Shown here: positions 10,650-20,278 of the stretch, in pieces | Layout of the letters: every line of letters begins with the position of its first letter | Position numbering within the stretch: the first letter of the stretch is position 1 | Assembly (NCBI GenBank): GCA_016124455.1 | Contig: WGNQ01000001.1 | Span: 1-64,000 of the forward strand | Source of the DNA: Sideroxydans sp. | Lineage (GTDB): Bacteria > Pseudomonadota > Gammaproteobacteria > Burkholderiales > Gallionellaceae | Direction: 5' to 3' | Length of the DNA stretch: 64,000 bases | Notes under the pieces: model-generated | The model's input: the letters and a program-made list of their open reading frames with translations, nothing else | Databases searched by the model: none | What the model was told of the DNA's origin: nothing | Program-made: the position numbers and the translations under genes

Positions 10650-11243
10650 CTACTTCAGCGAGGCGATGAATTTCGCCAGGCTGTCGACATCGGCATCCGG
10701 GAGGCTGCTGCCACCACGCGGCGGCATGACGCCGAATTTCCAGCCAAAGCTGCCGCCGGCCTTGATGTGGGAAGCGATGGTAGCGGCTGCCTTGGCATCC
10801 CCCCTGTATTTGGCAGCCACATCTTTCCAGGCCGGACCGACCACCTTCTTGTCGATCTTGTGGCAAGCCAGGCAATTACCCTTGGCGGCCAGCGCCAGTG
10901 CCTGCTCCTGGGTCAGCACGCCTGACGTCACGGCTGGCGCTGCGGGTGCTGCGGCAGGCGCTTCCATCTTGGCGGCAGGCGGCGCAGCTGCCGGCGTAGC
11001 GGCCTCCGGCTTGGGTTCGCTTGCAGGTTTGGGGGCTGGCGCTTCAGGCTTGGCGGCAACCGCTGGTTTTTCCTCTGCCGGGGCCGGAGTCATCGCCTCA
11101 GCTGGTGCGGGTGCAGGTGCTGCCGCAGTGGATTCCGCCGCAGGTTGCGCGGGCGCAGGCTGGGCAGCGTCTTCGTTGCTGCCATTACAGGCAGTCAAAC
11201 CCAGCAGGGTGGCTGCTACGGCTAAAACAAGTAGTTTGGACAT
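10650..11243 (-). CDS. Lipoprotein cytochrome c with Ala/Pro linker (c5-like)
   Basis: A 197-residue exported lipoprotein. The lipobox LTAC lies in the signal peptide, followed by about 80 residues of low-complexity Ala/Pro/Glu/Lys sequence that should form an extended tether. A class-I cytochrome c domain follows with one heme site CLACH (near 122-126). The distal Met is probably in FGVMPPRGG. It resembles c5/c551 electron carriers held on a membrane by a lipid anchor. Transcribed alone, convergent with the GST gene. The partner oxidase or reductase is not in the window. Confidence 0.88.
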   Translation of the reverse strand: MSKLLVLAVAATLLGLTACNGSNEDAAQPAPAQPAAESTAAAPAPAPAEAMTPAPAEEKPAVAAKPEAPAPKPASEPKPEAATPAAAPPAAKMEAPAAAPAAPAVTSGVLTQEQALALAAKGNCLACHKIDKKVVGPAWKDVAAKYRGDAKAAATIASHIKAGGSFGWKFGVMPPRGGSSLPDADVDSLAKFIASLK

Positions 11244-11350
11244 GGCTTCATCCTCTTTCGGCTGGTTGGGACATGCTCATTATTGGCAGGTGAAAACAGA
11301 ATAGCAACCGCAAATGTTCCTATTTTTACCCCGGCCTAACGTATGGTCTG

Positions 11351-11944
11351 CTACGGCCGCGCCTGCCATACCAGCATGCGGTTGTTTGAGGGCATGGCAA
11401 TGTCATGCTGCAACAGCAGACCGCAGGATGCAGCCAGGCTGTTCACCGCCTCGAAATCCCGCACGCCGCTGTCCGGGTCGCGCGACTTGAGCCAGGCATC
11501 GAAACGCGCATTGCTGTCCGAGGTAAATTTCCCGGCGTAATTGTATGGCCCGTAAAAACACACGCAGCCACCCGGTTCGATAACGCGGCTGATATGCGCG
11601 AACAATCGCTCGACCTGCGGCCACGAAATGATATGCACCGTGTTGGCGTTGAAAATCGCATCCACCGGCGCAACCGGCCACTGCGCATCGTCCACATCGA
11701 GGGACAATGGCGCCAGTACATTCGGCAACTGCGCTTCGTCAAGCCAGGCCCGTATGCCGGCATGATTGTGCGCCAACTCGCTGGTCTGCCAGCTCAGGTG
11801 TGGCAGCGCACGGCCAAAATACACGGCATGCTGTCCGGTACCGCTGGCGATTTCCAGCACCCGTGTTCGCCCGGCAAAGATTTCCCGGAGCACCGCCAGT
11901 ATCGGTTCCTGATTTTTCTCACAGGATTCGGAATAAGGTTTCAT
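11351..11944 (-). CDS. DUF938-family SAM-dependent methyltransferase
   Basis: A 197-residue Rossmann methyltransferase of the DUF938/UPF0585 group. The SAM motif I is VLEIASGTGQHAVYF near residue 30; IFNANTVHIISW and FYGPYNYAG are highly typical of this family. The target is unknown. Start ATG at 11944 (MKPYSESCEKN), matching family N-termini; the frame extends six more codons without support. Divergent from the COG3146 gene at 12015 across a spacer containing a 12-bp inverted repeat. Confidence 0.88.
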   Translation of the reverse strand: MKPYSESCEKNQEPILAVLREIFAGRTRVLEIASGTGQHAVYFGRALPHLSWQTSELAHNHAGIRAWLDEAQLPNVLAPLSLDVDDAQWPVAPVDAIFNANTVHIISWPQVERLFAHISRVIEPGGCVCFYGPYNYAGKFTSDSNARFDAWLKSRDPDSGVRDFEAVNSLAASCGLLLQHDIAMPSNNRMLVWQARP

Positions 11945-11966
11945 GCGAAATTCCCATATCATGTTG

Positions 11967-11995
11967 GCCTATTCTAGCAAGCGGCTAGAATGGGC
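11967..11995. promoter_or_regulatory. 12-bp inverted repeat in a divergent promoter region
   Basis: GCCTATTCTAGC (11967-11978) pairs with GCTAGAATGGGC (11984-11995) across a 5-bp spacer, eleven Watson-Crick pairs and one G-T. It lies between the two divergent start codons (11944 minus, 12015 plus), 19 bp before the plus-strand ATG. It may be an operator or a 5'-leader hairpin. No T-tract follows. Confidence 0.5.
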
Positions 11996-12014
11996 AGCCA
12001 ACGAACAGCGATAT

Positions 12015-13142
12015 ATGAATACACCGCAACTCAGGATCATCGAGGACATCGCAGCAATCCCCGCCGCGCAATGGAATGCACTGGCGGGCGGCGACCCCTT
12101 CTTGTCGCATGCCTATTTGCATGCGCTGCAAGCCAGCGGCAGCGCCACGCCCGCCATCGGCTGGCACGCACAATTTCTGACCCTGTGGCAGGGCGCAGAC
12201 CTGCTGGGTGCCATGCCGCTGTACCTGAAGAGCAACTCATATGGCGAATTCGTGTTTGACTGGGCATGGGCTGATGCCTATCGCCGGCACGGCCTGAGCT
12301 ATTACCCCAAGCTGGTATGCACCGTGCCTTTCACGCCGGTTACCGGGGCACGCCTGCTGGCGGATTTACCGGGAACGCGCGCGATGCTGCTCGATGCCGC
12401 ACTGAGCTTCGCCCGCGAATCCGGCGTCTCGTCATTGCATTGCCTGTTTCCCAACGAGGCCGACACCGCAATGATGCAGGCACAGGGCATGATGTTGCGG
12501 CAGGACGTACAGTTTCACTGGCAGAATCCGGGCTATGCCGATTTTGATGCATTCCTTGCCGCACTGAGCCGCGACAAACGCAAACGCATCAAACAGGAGC
12601 GGCGCAAAGTTGCCGCCGCAGGCATCCAGCTGCGCTGTATTACCGGGGAACATGCCACCCCGGAGCAGTGGGATTTTTTCGCCCGCTGCTATGCCCATAC
12701 CCGGGAACAGCACCATTCCCCGCCGGCCCTGAATGCAAATTTCTTCCAGCGTATCGGCGCCACCCTGCCGCACAACACGCTGCTCGTCATCGCGACACGG
12801 GAAGGCCAGCCGGTCGCCAGCGCACTGAATTTCTTTACCGGAGAAGTGCTGTATGGACGCTCGTGGGGGGCGCTGGAATATCACCCCGGCCTGCATTTCG
12901 AGACTTGCTACTATCAGGCCATCGAGTTCTGTATCGCACACAAGATCAAAACATTCGAAGGCGGCGCGCAAGGTGAACACAAACTGGCGCGCGGTTTCCT
13001 GCCGGTCGCCACGCATTCGGCGCACTGGCTTGCACACCCGGAATTTTCGCGTGCGGTGGAAGATTTCCTGCAGCGCGAAACCCATGCCATCGATCAATAT
13101 GTCGATGCTCTCAACGAGAGAAGCCCGTTCAAGTCTGCATAA
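12015..13142 (+). CDS. COG3146 GNAT-like acyltransferase
   Basis: A 375-residue protein of the COG3146/DUF482 family, a double-GNAT (FemABX-like) fold often called 'predicted N-acyltransferase'. Recognisable segments are NPFLSHAYLHAL-like text near residue 30, FDWAWADAYRRHGLSYYPKL, and GAQGEHKLARGF near the C-terminus. FemABX relatives transfer amino acids or acyl groups; the acceptor here is unknown. Start chosen at the ATG at 12015 since the family begins near this point. The upstream 24 codons overlap the divergent methyltransferase start. Confidence 0.87.
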   Translation: MNTPQLRIIEDIAAIPAAQWNALAGGDPFLSHAYLHALQASGSATPAIGWHAQFLTLWQGADLLGAMPLYLKSNSYGEFVFDWAWADAYRRHGLSYYPKLVCTVPFTPVTGARLLADLPGTRAMLLDAALSFARESGVSSLHCLFPNEADTAMMQAQGMMLRQDVQFHWQNPGYADFDAFLAALSRDKRKRIKQERRKVAAAGIQLRCITGEHATPEQWDFFARCYAHTREQHHSPPALNANFFQRIGATLPHNTLLVIATREGQPVASALNFFTGEVLYGRSWGALEYHPGLHFETCYYQAIEFCIAHKIKTFEGGAQGEHKLARGFLPVATHSAHWLAHPEFSRAVEDFLQRETHAIDQYVDALNERSPFKSA

Positions 13143-13169
13143 AAAAGGCGGCCATTCAGCCGCCTTTCC
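13141..13169. terminator. Bidirectional terminator between convergent genes
   Basis: The stem GGCGGC/GCCGCC with a 6-nt loop is flanked by AAAAAA on the left and TTT on the right. On the minus strand this gives a hairpin followed by six T residues, a good terminator for purL; in the plus direction the T-run is only three. Confidence 0.75.
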
Positions 13170-13199
13170 TGCCTGCCCGCCAATGGCAACAGCCGGTCC

Positions 13200-16100
13200 C
13201 TAGCCTACCCATTTCCGCGCATTCTGGAACATCCTCAGCCATGCGCCATTTTCTTTCCATTCGCGCGGATGCCACGAATGCTGCACGGCACGGAATACCC
13301 GCTCGGGATGCGGCATCATGATGCTGAAACGCCCATCGGGCGTGGTGAGCCCGGTGATGCCTTGCGGCGAGCCGTTCGGGTTGAGCGGATAGGTTTCCGT
13401 CGGTTTGCCGTAATTATCCACGTAGCGTAGCGCGACCAGCGGCTGCGCCGCGGCCAGCCTGGCAGAACTGCCGAAGTCGGCATAACCTTCGCCGTGCGCC
13501 ACGACGATGGGCATGCGGCTGCCGGCCATGCCGTCGAACAGCATGGACGGCGATGGCTGTACTTCCACCATAACGAAGCGCGCCTCGAATTGCTCGGACT
13601 GGTTGCGCGAAAAGTGCGCCCAGTCGGCAGCACCCGGAATGATTTCATGCAGGTTGCTCATCATCTGGCAGCCATTGCATACGCCCAGCGCAAAGGTGTC
13701 GCTGCGGTTGAAGAAGGCCTCGAATTCGTCGCGCGCCTGCGGGTTGAACAGGATGGAGTTGGCCCAGCCCTCGCCTGCACCCAGCACATCGCCATAGGAG
13801 AAGCCGCCGCAGGCCACCACGCCCTTGAAGTCGGCAAGTTTCACGCGGCCGCTGATGATGTCGCTCATGTGCACATCCACCGCCGCGAAACCGGCGCGGT
13901 CGAATGCAGCCGCCATCTCCACCTGGCCATTTACCCCCTGCTCGCGCAGGATGGCCATCCTGGGCCGGGTTTTCAGGATCGCCGGCGCCACCGGATTCTC
14001 GTTCACGTCGTAAGTCAGCTTCACGCACAGGCCGGGATCGCCGGCATCCAGGATACGGTCGTATTCCTGCTGGGCGCAGGCCGGGTTGTCGCGCAGCTTC
14101 TGCATCTGGTATGTCGTTTCGGACCAGATGCGGCGCAGCGTGATCGCATTCTCGCTATACAGCATCTTGCCGTTACGGATGATCGCAATGGTACCGTTGG
14201 CATTCAGCGTAGCGACTTCATGCACCGCGTTCAGCCCCGCCTCGTCGCACTGCACGAAAATTTCCGGCAAGTCGTCGCGGCGTACCTGCACCAGCGCACC
14301 GAGCTCTTCGTTGAACAGGACATCGATACTGTCGCCGGACAGTTCGTCGAGCGCGATATCCAGCCCGATGTGCGAGGCAAACGACATCTCGCACAGCGCC
14401 GCCAGCATGCCGCCATCGGAGCGATCATGGTAAGCCAGCAGTTTGCCCGCCGCATTGAAGCGCTGAATCAGCTCGAAGAACGCCCTCAGCTTGCCTGCAT
14501 CATCCACGTCCGGCGCAACACTACCCACCTGGTTGTAGGCCTGTGCCAGCGCAGAGCCGCCGAGCCGGTTCTTACCCAGCCCCAGATCAAACAGCAGCAC
14601 CACGGTATCGATATCGGCCGCCAGCTGTGGCGTCAGCGTCTTGCGCACATCCGGGGATGGCGCAAAGGCCGAGACTATCAGCGACAGCGGTGCCGTCACC
14701 GCCTTGTTCTCGTCGCCTTCCGTCCAAGCGGTTTTCATGCTCATCGAGTCCTTGCCCACCGGAATGCTGATGCCGAGTGCCGGACACAGCTCCATGCCTA
14801 CCGCGCGCACCGTGTCATACAGCGCCGCATCCTCGCCGTGGTGCCCGGCCGCCGCCATCCAGTTGGCCGAGAGCTTGATGTCGCCGATCTTCTCGATACG
14901 TGCGGCGGCAATGTTGGTAATCGCCTCGCCCACCGCCATGCGTCCGGAAGCCGGGGCATTCAGCACCGCCAGCGGCGTGCGTTCGCCGATGGCAAAGGCC
15001 TCGCCCAGCGTGGTATTGAAGCCCATCAGCGTCACGGCCACGTCCGCCACCGGCACCTGCCACGGCCCGACCATCTGGTCGCGCGCGGTCATGCCGCCCA
15101 CGGTACGGTCGCCGATGCTGATGAGGAAAGTCTTGTCCGCCACCGCAGGCAGGCGCAGCACGCGCTCCAGCGCTTCGCGCAAATCAATCCGGCTGGTGTC
15201 GAAAACCGGCAGCTGCACTGTTTCGCGCTGCACCCGGCGTGTCATCTTGGGCGGCTTGCCGAGCAGTACCGACAGCGGCATGTTCACCGGATGGTTGTTG
15301 AATTCCGCATCGTGCACCGTCAGCTGGTCGCCGACTGTGGCATGGCCGATCACCGCAAACGGGCAACGTTCGCGCTCGCACATTGCCGTGAATTCGTCCA
15401 GCCGCTCCGGCGCAATGGCCAGCACATAACGCTCCTGCGCCTCGTTGCTCCAGATCTGCATCGGCGTCATGCCACGCTCTTCGCTGGGCACTTTGCGCAA
15501 TTCGAAGCGCGCGCCCTTGCCGCCGCCGTGCACCAGTTCCGGCAGCGCATTGGAAATGCCGCCTGCACCAACGTCGTGGATAGACAGAATGGGATTGTTG
15601 ACACCCAGCTGCCAGCAGCGATCGATCACTTCCTGCGCGCGGCGCTGCATTTCCGGATTGCCGCGCTGTACCGAATCGAAATCCAGGTTTTCCGCGTTGG
15701 CGCCGGTATCCATGCTGGAAGCCGCCCCGCCGCCGAGGCCGATCAGCATGCCGGGGCCGCCCAGCTGGATCAGCAGTGCACCGGCCGGCAAATCGTGTTT
15801 GTGCGTATGCCGGGCGGAAATGCTGCCCACCCCGCCCGCCAGCATGATCGGCTTGTGGTAGCCGCGCATCTCGCCGTTGACCGACTCTTCGTAAGTGCGG
15901 AAATAGCCGGCCAGATTGGGGCGGCCGAATTCGTTGTTGAATGCGGCGCCGCCGATGGGGCCGTCGATCATGATCTGCAGCGCGGACGCAATGCGTCCCG
16001 GTTTGCCATAGGACCGTGCTTCCCAAGGCTGCTCATAGCCGGGAATGCCCAGGTTGGAAACCGAGAAGCCGGTCAATCCGGCCTTGGGCCTGGAGCCCGT

Positions 16101-17096
16101 GCCGGTCGCGCCCTCGTCGCGGATTTCGCCGCCCGCACCGGTGGCCGCACCGGCAAACGGCGCAATTGCCGTCGGATGGTTGTGCGTCTCCACCTTCATC
16201 AGGGTATGTGTCAACTCGCGGTTGAATACATAGCTGCCGTCGGCATGCGGATAGAAGCGCTCGACTTCCGCGCCCTCGATCACCGAGGAGTTATCGGAAT
16301 ACGCCACCACCGTACCCTGCGGATGCAACTGGTGGGTATTTCGTATCATGGCGAACAGCGACAGCGCCTGCTGCGCGTCGTCGATGATCCAGTCCGCATT
16401 GAAAATCTTGTGGCGGCAATGTTCCGAATTCGCCTGCGCAAACATCATCAGCTCGACATCGCTGGGATTGCGCTTGAGCTTGAGGAAATTTTCCAGCAGG
16501 TAATCGATCTCGTCGGAAGACAGCGCCAGACCCATCTCGCGGTTGGCCGTCTCCAGTGCGCTGCGCCCGCCGCGCAATATGTCTACCGTGCTGAGCGGCT
16601 GCGGCGTGCCATGGCAGAAAATCCTTGCTGCCGCCCCTTCGATCTCCGGCAACACCGATTCGGTCATGCGGTCATACAGCAACGGCAATACTGCCGCGCG
16701 TTCCTGCTCGTTCAACTGCCTGCCGTTCGCGCTGCTGAAGTAATACGCCACACCGCGCTCGATACGCGCCACCATCGGCAGCGCGCAGTGCTGCGCGATA
16801 TCGCTGGCCTTCGACGACCATGGCGATATGGTGCCGAGGCGCGGCACCACCAGGAACCGCTGCATGTCATCGGCACCGGCCGGCTCGCCCGCCGTGTCAT
16901 CGATACCGAGCAGCCTGTCCAGCAGCGCCGCCTGCTTGCTTGACACAGTTTTCCCTTCCCGCAGTTCGACGAAATACCAGTGCCGGGTATTTTCCAGAAT
17001 GACGTTGGGCGCGACCTGCTTCAGGGCGGCACGCAGCTTTTCGAGGCGGAAGGAAGAAAGGGCGGATTTGCCGGCGGAAACTCGAAACATGGGCAT
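13200..17096 (-). CDS. purL: Phosphoribosylformylglycinamidine synthase (single-chain PurL)
   Basis: A 1298-residue fused enzyme for step four of purine synthesis: FGAR, glutamine and ATP give FGAM. Domains run in the standard order: PurS-like N-terminus, FGAM synthase core ([16 protein letters not shown] near 225; two AIRS-like halves), and a C-terminal class-I glutamine amidotransferase with the nucleophile Cys near 1140 in GVCNGCQM and the His/Glu pair in PHPERVFR. Length equals the gammaproteobacterial/betaproteobacterial single-chain form. A divergent promoter region with overlapping -10 elements separates it from nnrD. Confidence 0.97.
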   Translation of the reverse strand: MPMFRVSAGKSALSSFRLEKLRAALKQVAPNVILENTRHWYFVELREGKTVSSKQAALLDRLLGIDDTAGEPAGADDMQRFLVVPRLGTISPWSSKASDIAQHCALPMVARIERGVAYYFSSANGRQLNEQERAAVLPLLYDRMTESVLPEIEGAAARIFCHGTPQPLSTVDILRGGRSALETANREMGLALSSDEIDYLLENFLKLKRNPSDVELMMFAQANSEHCRHKIFNADWIIDDAQQALSLFAMIRNTHQLHPQGTVVAYSDNSSVIEGAEVERFYPHADGSYVFNRELTHTLMKVETHNHPTAIAPFAGAATGAGGEIRDEGATGTGSRPKAGLTGFSVSNLGIPGYEQPWEARSYGKPGRIASALQIMIDGPIGGAAFNNEFGRPNLAGYFRTYEESVNGEMRGYHKPIMLAGGVGSISARHTHKHDLPAGALLIQLGGPGMLIGLGGGAASSMDTGANAENLDFDSVQRGNPEMQRRAQEVIDRCWQLGVNNPILSIHDVGAGGISNALPELVHGGGKGARFELRKVPSEERGMTPMQIWSNEAQERYVLAIAPERLDEFTAMCERERCPFAVIGHATVGDQLTVHDAEFNNHPVNMPLSVLLGKPPKMTRRVQRETVQLPVFDTSRIDLREALERVLRLPAVADKTFLISIGDRTVGGMTARDQMVGPWQVPVADVAVTLMGFNTTLGEAFAIGERTPLAVLNAPASGRMAVGEAITNIAAARIEKIGDIKLSANWMAAAGHHGEDAALYDTVRAVGMELCPALGISIPVGKDSMSMKTAWTEGDENKAVTAPLSLIVSAFAPSPDVRKTLTPQLAADIDTVVLLFDLGLGKNRLGGSALAQAYNQVGSVAPDVDDAGKLRAFFELIQRFNAAGKLLAYHDRSDGGMLAALCEMSFASHIGLDIALDELSGDSIDVLFNEELGALVQVRRDDLPEIFVQCDEAGLNAVHEVATLNANGTIAIIRNGKMLYSENAITLRRIWSETTYQMQKLRDNPACAQQEYDRILDAGDPGLCVKLTYDVNENPVAPAILKTRPRMAILREQGVNGQVEMAAAFDRAGFAAVDVHMSDIISGRVKLADFKGVVACGGFSYGDVLGAGEGWANSILFNPQARDEFEAFFNRSDTFALGVCNGCQMMSNLHEIIPGAADWAHFSRNQSEQFEARFVMVEVQPSPSMLFDGMAGSRMPIVVAHGEGYADFGSSARLAAAQPLVALRYVDNYGKPTETYPLNPNGSPQGITGLTTPDGRFSIMMPHPERVFRAVQHSWHPREWKENGAWLRMFQNARKWVG

Positions 17097-17123
17097 GACG
17101 GTGCAATGAAATGACGAAACGCA

Positions 17124-17131
17124 ATTATACT
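17124..17131. promoter_or_regulatory. Overlapping divergent -10 elements, purL/nnrD
   Basis: TATAAT reads on the minus strand at 17129-17124 and TATACT on the plus strand at 17126-17131. They sit 28 bp before the purL start and 33 bp before the nnrD start. No good -35 hexamers are evident at 16-18 bp, so this is a candidate only. Confidence 0.4.
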
Positions 17132-17163
17132 ATGGGCACTCCGCTTCCCGTGACCCTTTGAAC

Positions 17164-18012
17164 ATGATCCAGCGCATCCCGGTTATCACCCGAAAACAGG
17201 TTTCCCATTTGCTCAAGCCACGCCCGCACGACAGCCACAAGGGACTGTTCGGCACAGCCGTGGTGGTCGGCGGCGAACGCGGCATGGTCGGCGCCTCGCT
17301 GCTGGCCGGACGCGCCGCACTCAAGCTGGGGGCCGGCTGCGTCCACGTCGGCCTGCTGGCGGACAATGCGCCTGCGGTCGACTTGCTGCAGCCGGAGCTG
17401 ATGCTGCACGCTGCCGCTGATGCATTGAAACTCCCTGCCCCCGGCGTGCTCGTGATCGGCTGCGGCCTGGGCACCACCCTTGCCGCGCAAAAGCTTCTGC
17501 ACGACGCACTCAAACTGGATTGCGTACTGGTGCTGGATGCCGATGCGCTCAACATCCTCGCCCAGCGCCCCGACCTGCAGGGGGTACTGGCCGCACGCCA
17601 GGCCGCTGCCATCATCACCCCGCACCCCGGCGAAGCCTCGCGCCTGCTCGGCTGCAGCACGGCCGAGCTCCAGGCTGCACGCGCCCCTTCGGCACAGCAG
17701 CTCGCCCGGCAGCTGAATTGCAGCGTGGCACTGAAAGGTGCAGGCAGCATCTGCGTCACGCGCGCCGGCAATACCTGGCTCAATAAAACCGGCAATCCCG
17801 GCATGAGCGCACCCGGTATGGGCGACGTGCTCAGCGGCATGCTCGCCGCCTTTATCGCACAGGGCGTGGCAGCGGACGATGCACTGCTGCTGGCGGTGCA
17901 CCTGCATGGCGCGGCAGGCGATGCGCTGGCAGAACAGCACGCCACCCTCGGCATGACGGCAACGGAAGTAACCGAATGGGCGCGCTGGCTGCTGAACCAG
18001 TGGCCAACCTGA
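17164..18012 (+). CDS. nnrD: ADP-dependent NAD(P)H-hydrate dehydratase
   Basis: A 282-residue carbohydrate-kinase-like (ribokinase fold) enzyme that repairs hydrated NADH/NADPH. Key segments are KGLFGTAVVVGG at the N-terminus, DADALNIL, TPHPGEASRLLG, and the catalytic GMSAPGMGDVLSGML near 220, which carries the Asp base. The usual partner NnrE (epimerase domain) is often fused in bacteria; this is the dehydratase alone. Start at ATG 17164; a TTG two codons earlier is also possible. Confidence 0.92.
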   Translation: MIQRIPVITRKQVSHLLKPRPHDSHKGLFGTAVVVGGERGMVGASLLAGRAALKLGAGCVHVGLLADNAPAVDLLQPELMLHAAADALKLPAPGVLVIGCGLGTTLAAQKLLHDALKLDCVLVLDADALNILAQRPDLQGVLAARQAAAIITPHPGEASRLLGCSTAELQAARAPSAQQLARQLNCSVALKGAGSICVTRAGNTWLNKTGNPGMSAPGMGDVLSGMLAAFIAQGVAADDALLLAVHLHGAAGDALAEQHATLGMTATEVTEWARWLLNQWPT

Positions 18013-18052
18013 ATAGCCGGATTCCCTGCATCCGGGATTACCTGATTTTCAT

Positions 18053-18808
18053 ATGACCATCTCTATCGATATCCGCGAGGAAGCTGGCGTACGCACCCTG
18101 CACTTCGGCTCGGACTGGATACAGGGCGCGATGCGCATCGCGCGGCCATGGAACCTGGAGCTGGATTACACCAAGGAAATGATGGCCAGCCTGCTGCTGC
18201 GCGAAGAGTCGCGCTTCCCGCGCAAGGTCCTGCTGATCGGCCTCGGGGCCGCTTCGCTCACCAAATTCCTGTACCGCAACCGCCCGCTGGCCAGGCTGAC
18301 CGTGGTGGAAATCGAGCCGCGTGTAGTGGCTGCCGCCAAGCAGTTCTTCAAATTGCCGGAGGACCCGAAGCGGCTGAACATCGTGATTGCCGACGGCATG
18401 GAATTCATCGCCAGCGGCGAACAGCACTATGACCTGATCCTGGTCGACGGTTTCGATGCCGATGCACGCGCCGGTGCGCTGGATACCTTGCCGTTCTACC
18501 AGATGTGCCGCGCACGGCTTGGCGACAACGGCATCCTGGCGGTCAACCTGCTCGGCCACAGCCGCGGCTTCAAGGCCAGCGTAGAGCGTATCCGCGAGGC
18601 ATTCGACGAACGTGCGCTGGCTTTTCCCTCCTGCGACAGTGGCAACGTGATCGCCTTTGCGGCAACCGGCGAGACGGTACGCATCGAACTGGAAGATCTG
18701 CGCGAGCAGGCCGTGAAAATCAAAACGGATATCGGCCTCAACCTGCTGCCGACACTAAGTCGCCTGGAACAGGCGCAATGCTGTCCAGGCGGCGTACTGG
18801 TGCTGTGA
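18053..18808 (+). CDS. Spermidine-synthase-like methyltransferase-fold protein
   Basis: A 251-residue protein with the SpeE Rossmann core: VLLIGLGAASLTKFLY (nucleotide loop), LTVVEIEPRVV (acidic end of strand 2), and YDLILVDGFDADARA. It lacks the long N-terminal beta domain of true spermidine synthases, and the polyamine site cannot be confirmed, so it belongs to the 'spermidine synthase-like' group of unknown substrate. It follows nnrD by 40 bp on the same strand and may be co-transcribed. Confidence 0.82.
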   Translation: MTISIDIREEAGVRTLHFGSDWIQGAMRIARPWNLELDYTKEMMASLLLREESRFPRKVLLIGLGAASLTKFLYRNRPLARLTVVEIEPRVVAAAKQFFKLPEDPKRLNIVIADGMEFIASGEQHYDLILVDGFDADARAGALDTLPFYQMCRARLGDNGILAVNLLGHSRGFKASVERIREAFDERALAFPSCDSGNVIAFAATGETVRIELEDLREQAVKIKTDIGLNLLPTLSRLEQAQCCPGGVLVL

Positions 18809-18963
18809 ACCGCGCAATAAAATTTAACAATACATTCGGGAAATATGTATAGAATTGCGGCAGATGGGCCCGCGCACGTTATCGCAGGCAATGGCTGCGG
18901 AACCCGTCGACAGGAAACAGTCCAAACGAATTGATGAATTTTTTCGGAAAGGAAAGCATCATC

Positions 18964-19317
18964 ATGGCAACTTCCAAGAGCAAAACCGCCACAGCAAAGA
19001 AACCTGCAACCGGTAAAACCACAACCAAGGCGACCAGCAAGACCGCCACCGCGAAGAAGCCGACCACCAAGGTAAGCGCAAAAACCATTGCCAAGGCACC
19101 TGCCGCGAAGAAGCCGGCAGCAGCCAAGACGGCGAAAACCACCGAGAAGAAACCTGCGGCTGCGAGCAAGAAATCCACCCCCTCGCCGGAGCAACGCTAC
19201 AAGATGATTCAGGAAGCGGCGTATTTCCTCGCCGAGAAAAATTCATTCGCCGGCTGCTCGATGGATTACTGGGTAACTGCTGAAGCGCAGATCAACGTCC
19301 TGCTCTCGGGAAAATAA
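18964..19317 (+). CDS. Histone H1-like protein with C-terminal DUF2934 domain
   Basis: A 117-residue basic protein. Residues 1-75 are low-complexity Lys/Ala/Thr (AKKPATGKTTTKATSK and similar), like the C-terminal tail of eukaryotic H1 and bacterial H1-like proteins; it should bind DNA without sequence preference. Residues 76-117 match DUF2934: SPEQRYKMIQEAAYFLAE then DYWVTAEAQIN. Start ATG at 18964 follows GGAAAGGAAAG; a longer frame from 18931 is possible. The 155-bp upstream spacer is AT-rich and includes an imperfect repeat (TACATT...AATATGTA). Confidence 0.8.
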   Translation: MATSKSKTATAKKPATGKTTTKATSKTATAKKPTTKVSAKTIAKAPAAKKPAAAKTAKTTEKKPAAASKKSTPSPEQRYKMIQEAAYFLAEKNSFAGCSMDYWVTAEAQINVLLSGK

Positions 19318-19354
19318 CCGCTTCCTCAGCAGCCAGCTTTCAACTGGCCTGCCG

Positions 19355-20278
19355 TCACGCAGGCAGGCAGGCTGCACCCAGCATACCGGCCTGATCGCCG
19401 GCTTTTGCCAGCGTGACCAGGGTGCGGCCGCGCAAGGCGGGAATCAGCGCATCCTGCAAGCTGGCATCGAACGCGGACTGCATCAACGGCCACGCCGCAT
19501 TCATCCCGCCACCGATCACCACCTGTTCGACATCGACCACTTTCAGCATGTGGGCCAGCGCGATGCCCAACATTTCAGCGGCCACCTGGAACGCTTCCAG
19601 CGCATCGCGATTGCCCTGCTCCGCCAGCATGGCAATCTGCTGCGCATTCAGCGTGGCGTTGGTAAGTTGCCGGTAAGTGATGGCCACCCCGCTGGCCGAG
19701 GCGTATTGCTCCAGACAGCCGTTGTTGCCGCAGCCACAGGGACGCCCGCCCGGCTTGACGATCAGGTGACCCGCTTCCATCGCCACACCATGCTGTCCGG
19801 GATACGGTTTGCCGTCGAGTATCAGGCCGCCGCCAACGCCGGTACCCAGGCCAAGGTAAAGCAGGCTGGCAGGCTGCGGGTCGGCCATCAGGTATTCGCC
19901 GAAAGCTGCCGCCAGCGCATCGTTTTCGATACTCACCGGCAGGCCGATGCGCCGAGCCAGCGGCAGCGCAATATCGACATTTTTCAGCCCCGGCAGATTG
20001 GGCGAAAGCGCGACACTGCGCGTCTGCGGATCGATGAAGCCGGGAAAACCAATACCGACAGATTCGACAGCCGGATATTTCTTGCGTGCCTGCTCGATGG
20101 CGACATCGAGCTCGGCGATGATTTTTTCCAGTGCCAGCGCTGGCGTATGGCCGCAGCAGATCTGCGAGAAATCCGCATTGTGGCGATGCTCCCACAATAT
20201 CCGGCGCTGCTGCACAACCCCCACGCGCAGGTTGGTGCCGCCTACATCCACACCAATACGCAGCGCCGCATCGTTCAT
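19355..20278 (-). CDS. ROK-family glucokinase-like sugar kinase
   Basis: A 307-residue ROK kinase. The phosphate motif is GVDVGGTNLRVGVV near the start; IENDALAAAFGEY carries the catalytic Asp; the ROK zinc motif CGCGNNGCLEQYAS and HLIVKPGGRPC are intact. It most likely phosphorylates glucose (or another hexose) released from alpha-glucan, which fits its place as last gene of the glgC-GH57-GH57-ROK run: the preceding GH57 stop (20279) directly abuts this start. Specificity for glucose over fructose or mannose is inferred from context only. Confidence 0.88.
   Translation of the reverse strand: MNDAALRIGVDVGGTNLRVGVVQQRRILWEHRHNADFSQICCGHTPALALEKIIAELDVAIEQARKKYPAVESVGIGFPGFIDPQTRSVALSPNLPGLKNVDIALPLARRIGLPVSIENDALAAAFGEYLMADPQPASLLYLGLGTGVGGGLILDGKPYPGQHGVAMEAGHLIVKPGGRPCGCGNNGCLEQYASASGVAITYRQLTNATLNAQQIAMLAEQGNRDALEAFQVAAEMLGIALAHMLKVVDVEQVVIGGGMNAAWPLMQSAFDASLQDALIPALRGRTLVTLAKAGDQAGMLGAACLPA

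Noticed and set aside
13494-16943. A 1149-codon plus-strand open frame opposite purL
   Set aside because: It is the antisense frame of a real 1298-residue PurL with intact motifs; its His/Arg/Gln-rich text has no domains.
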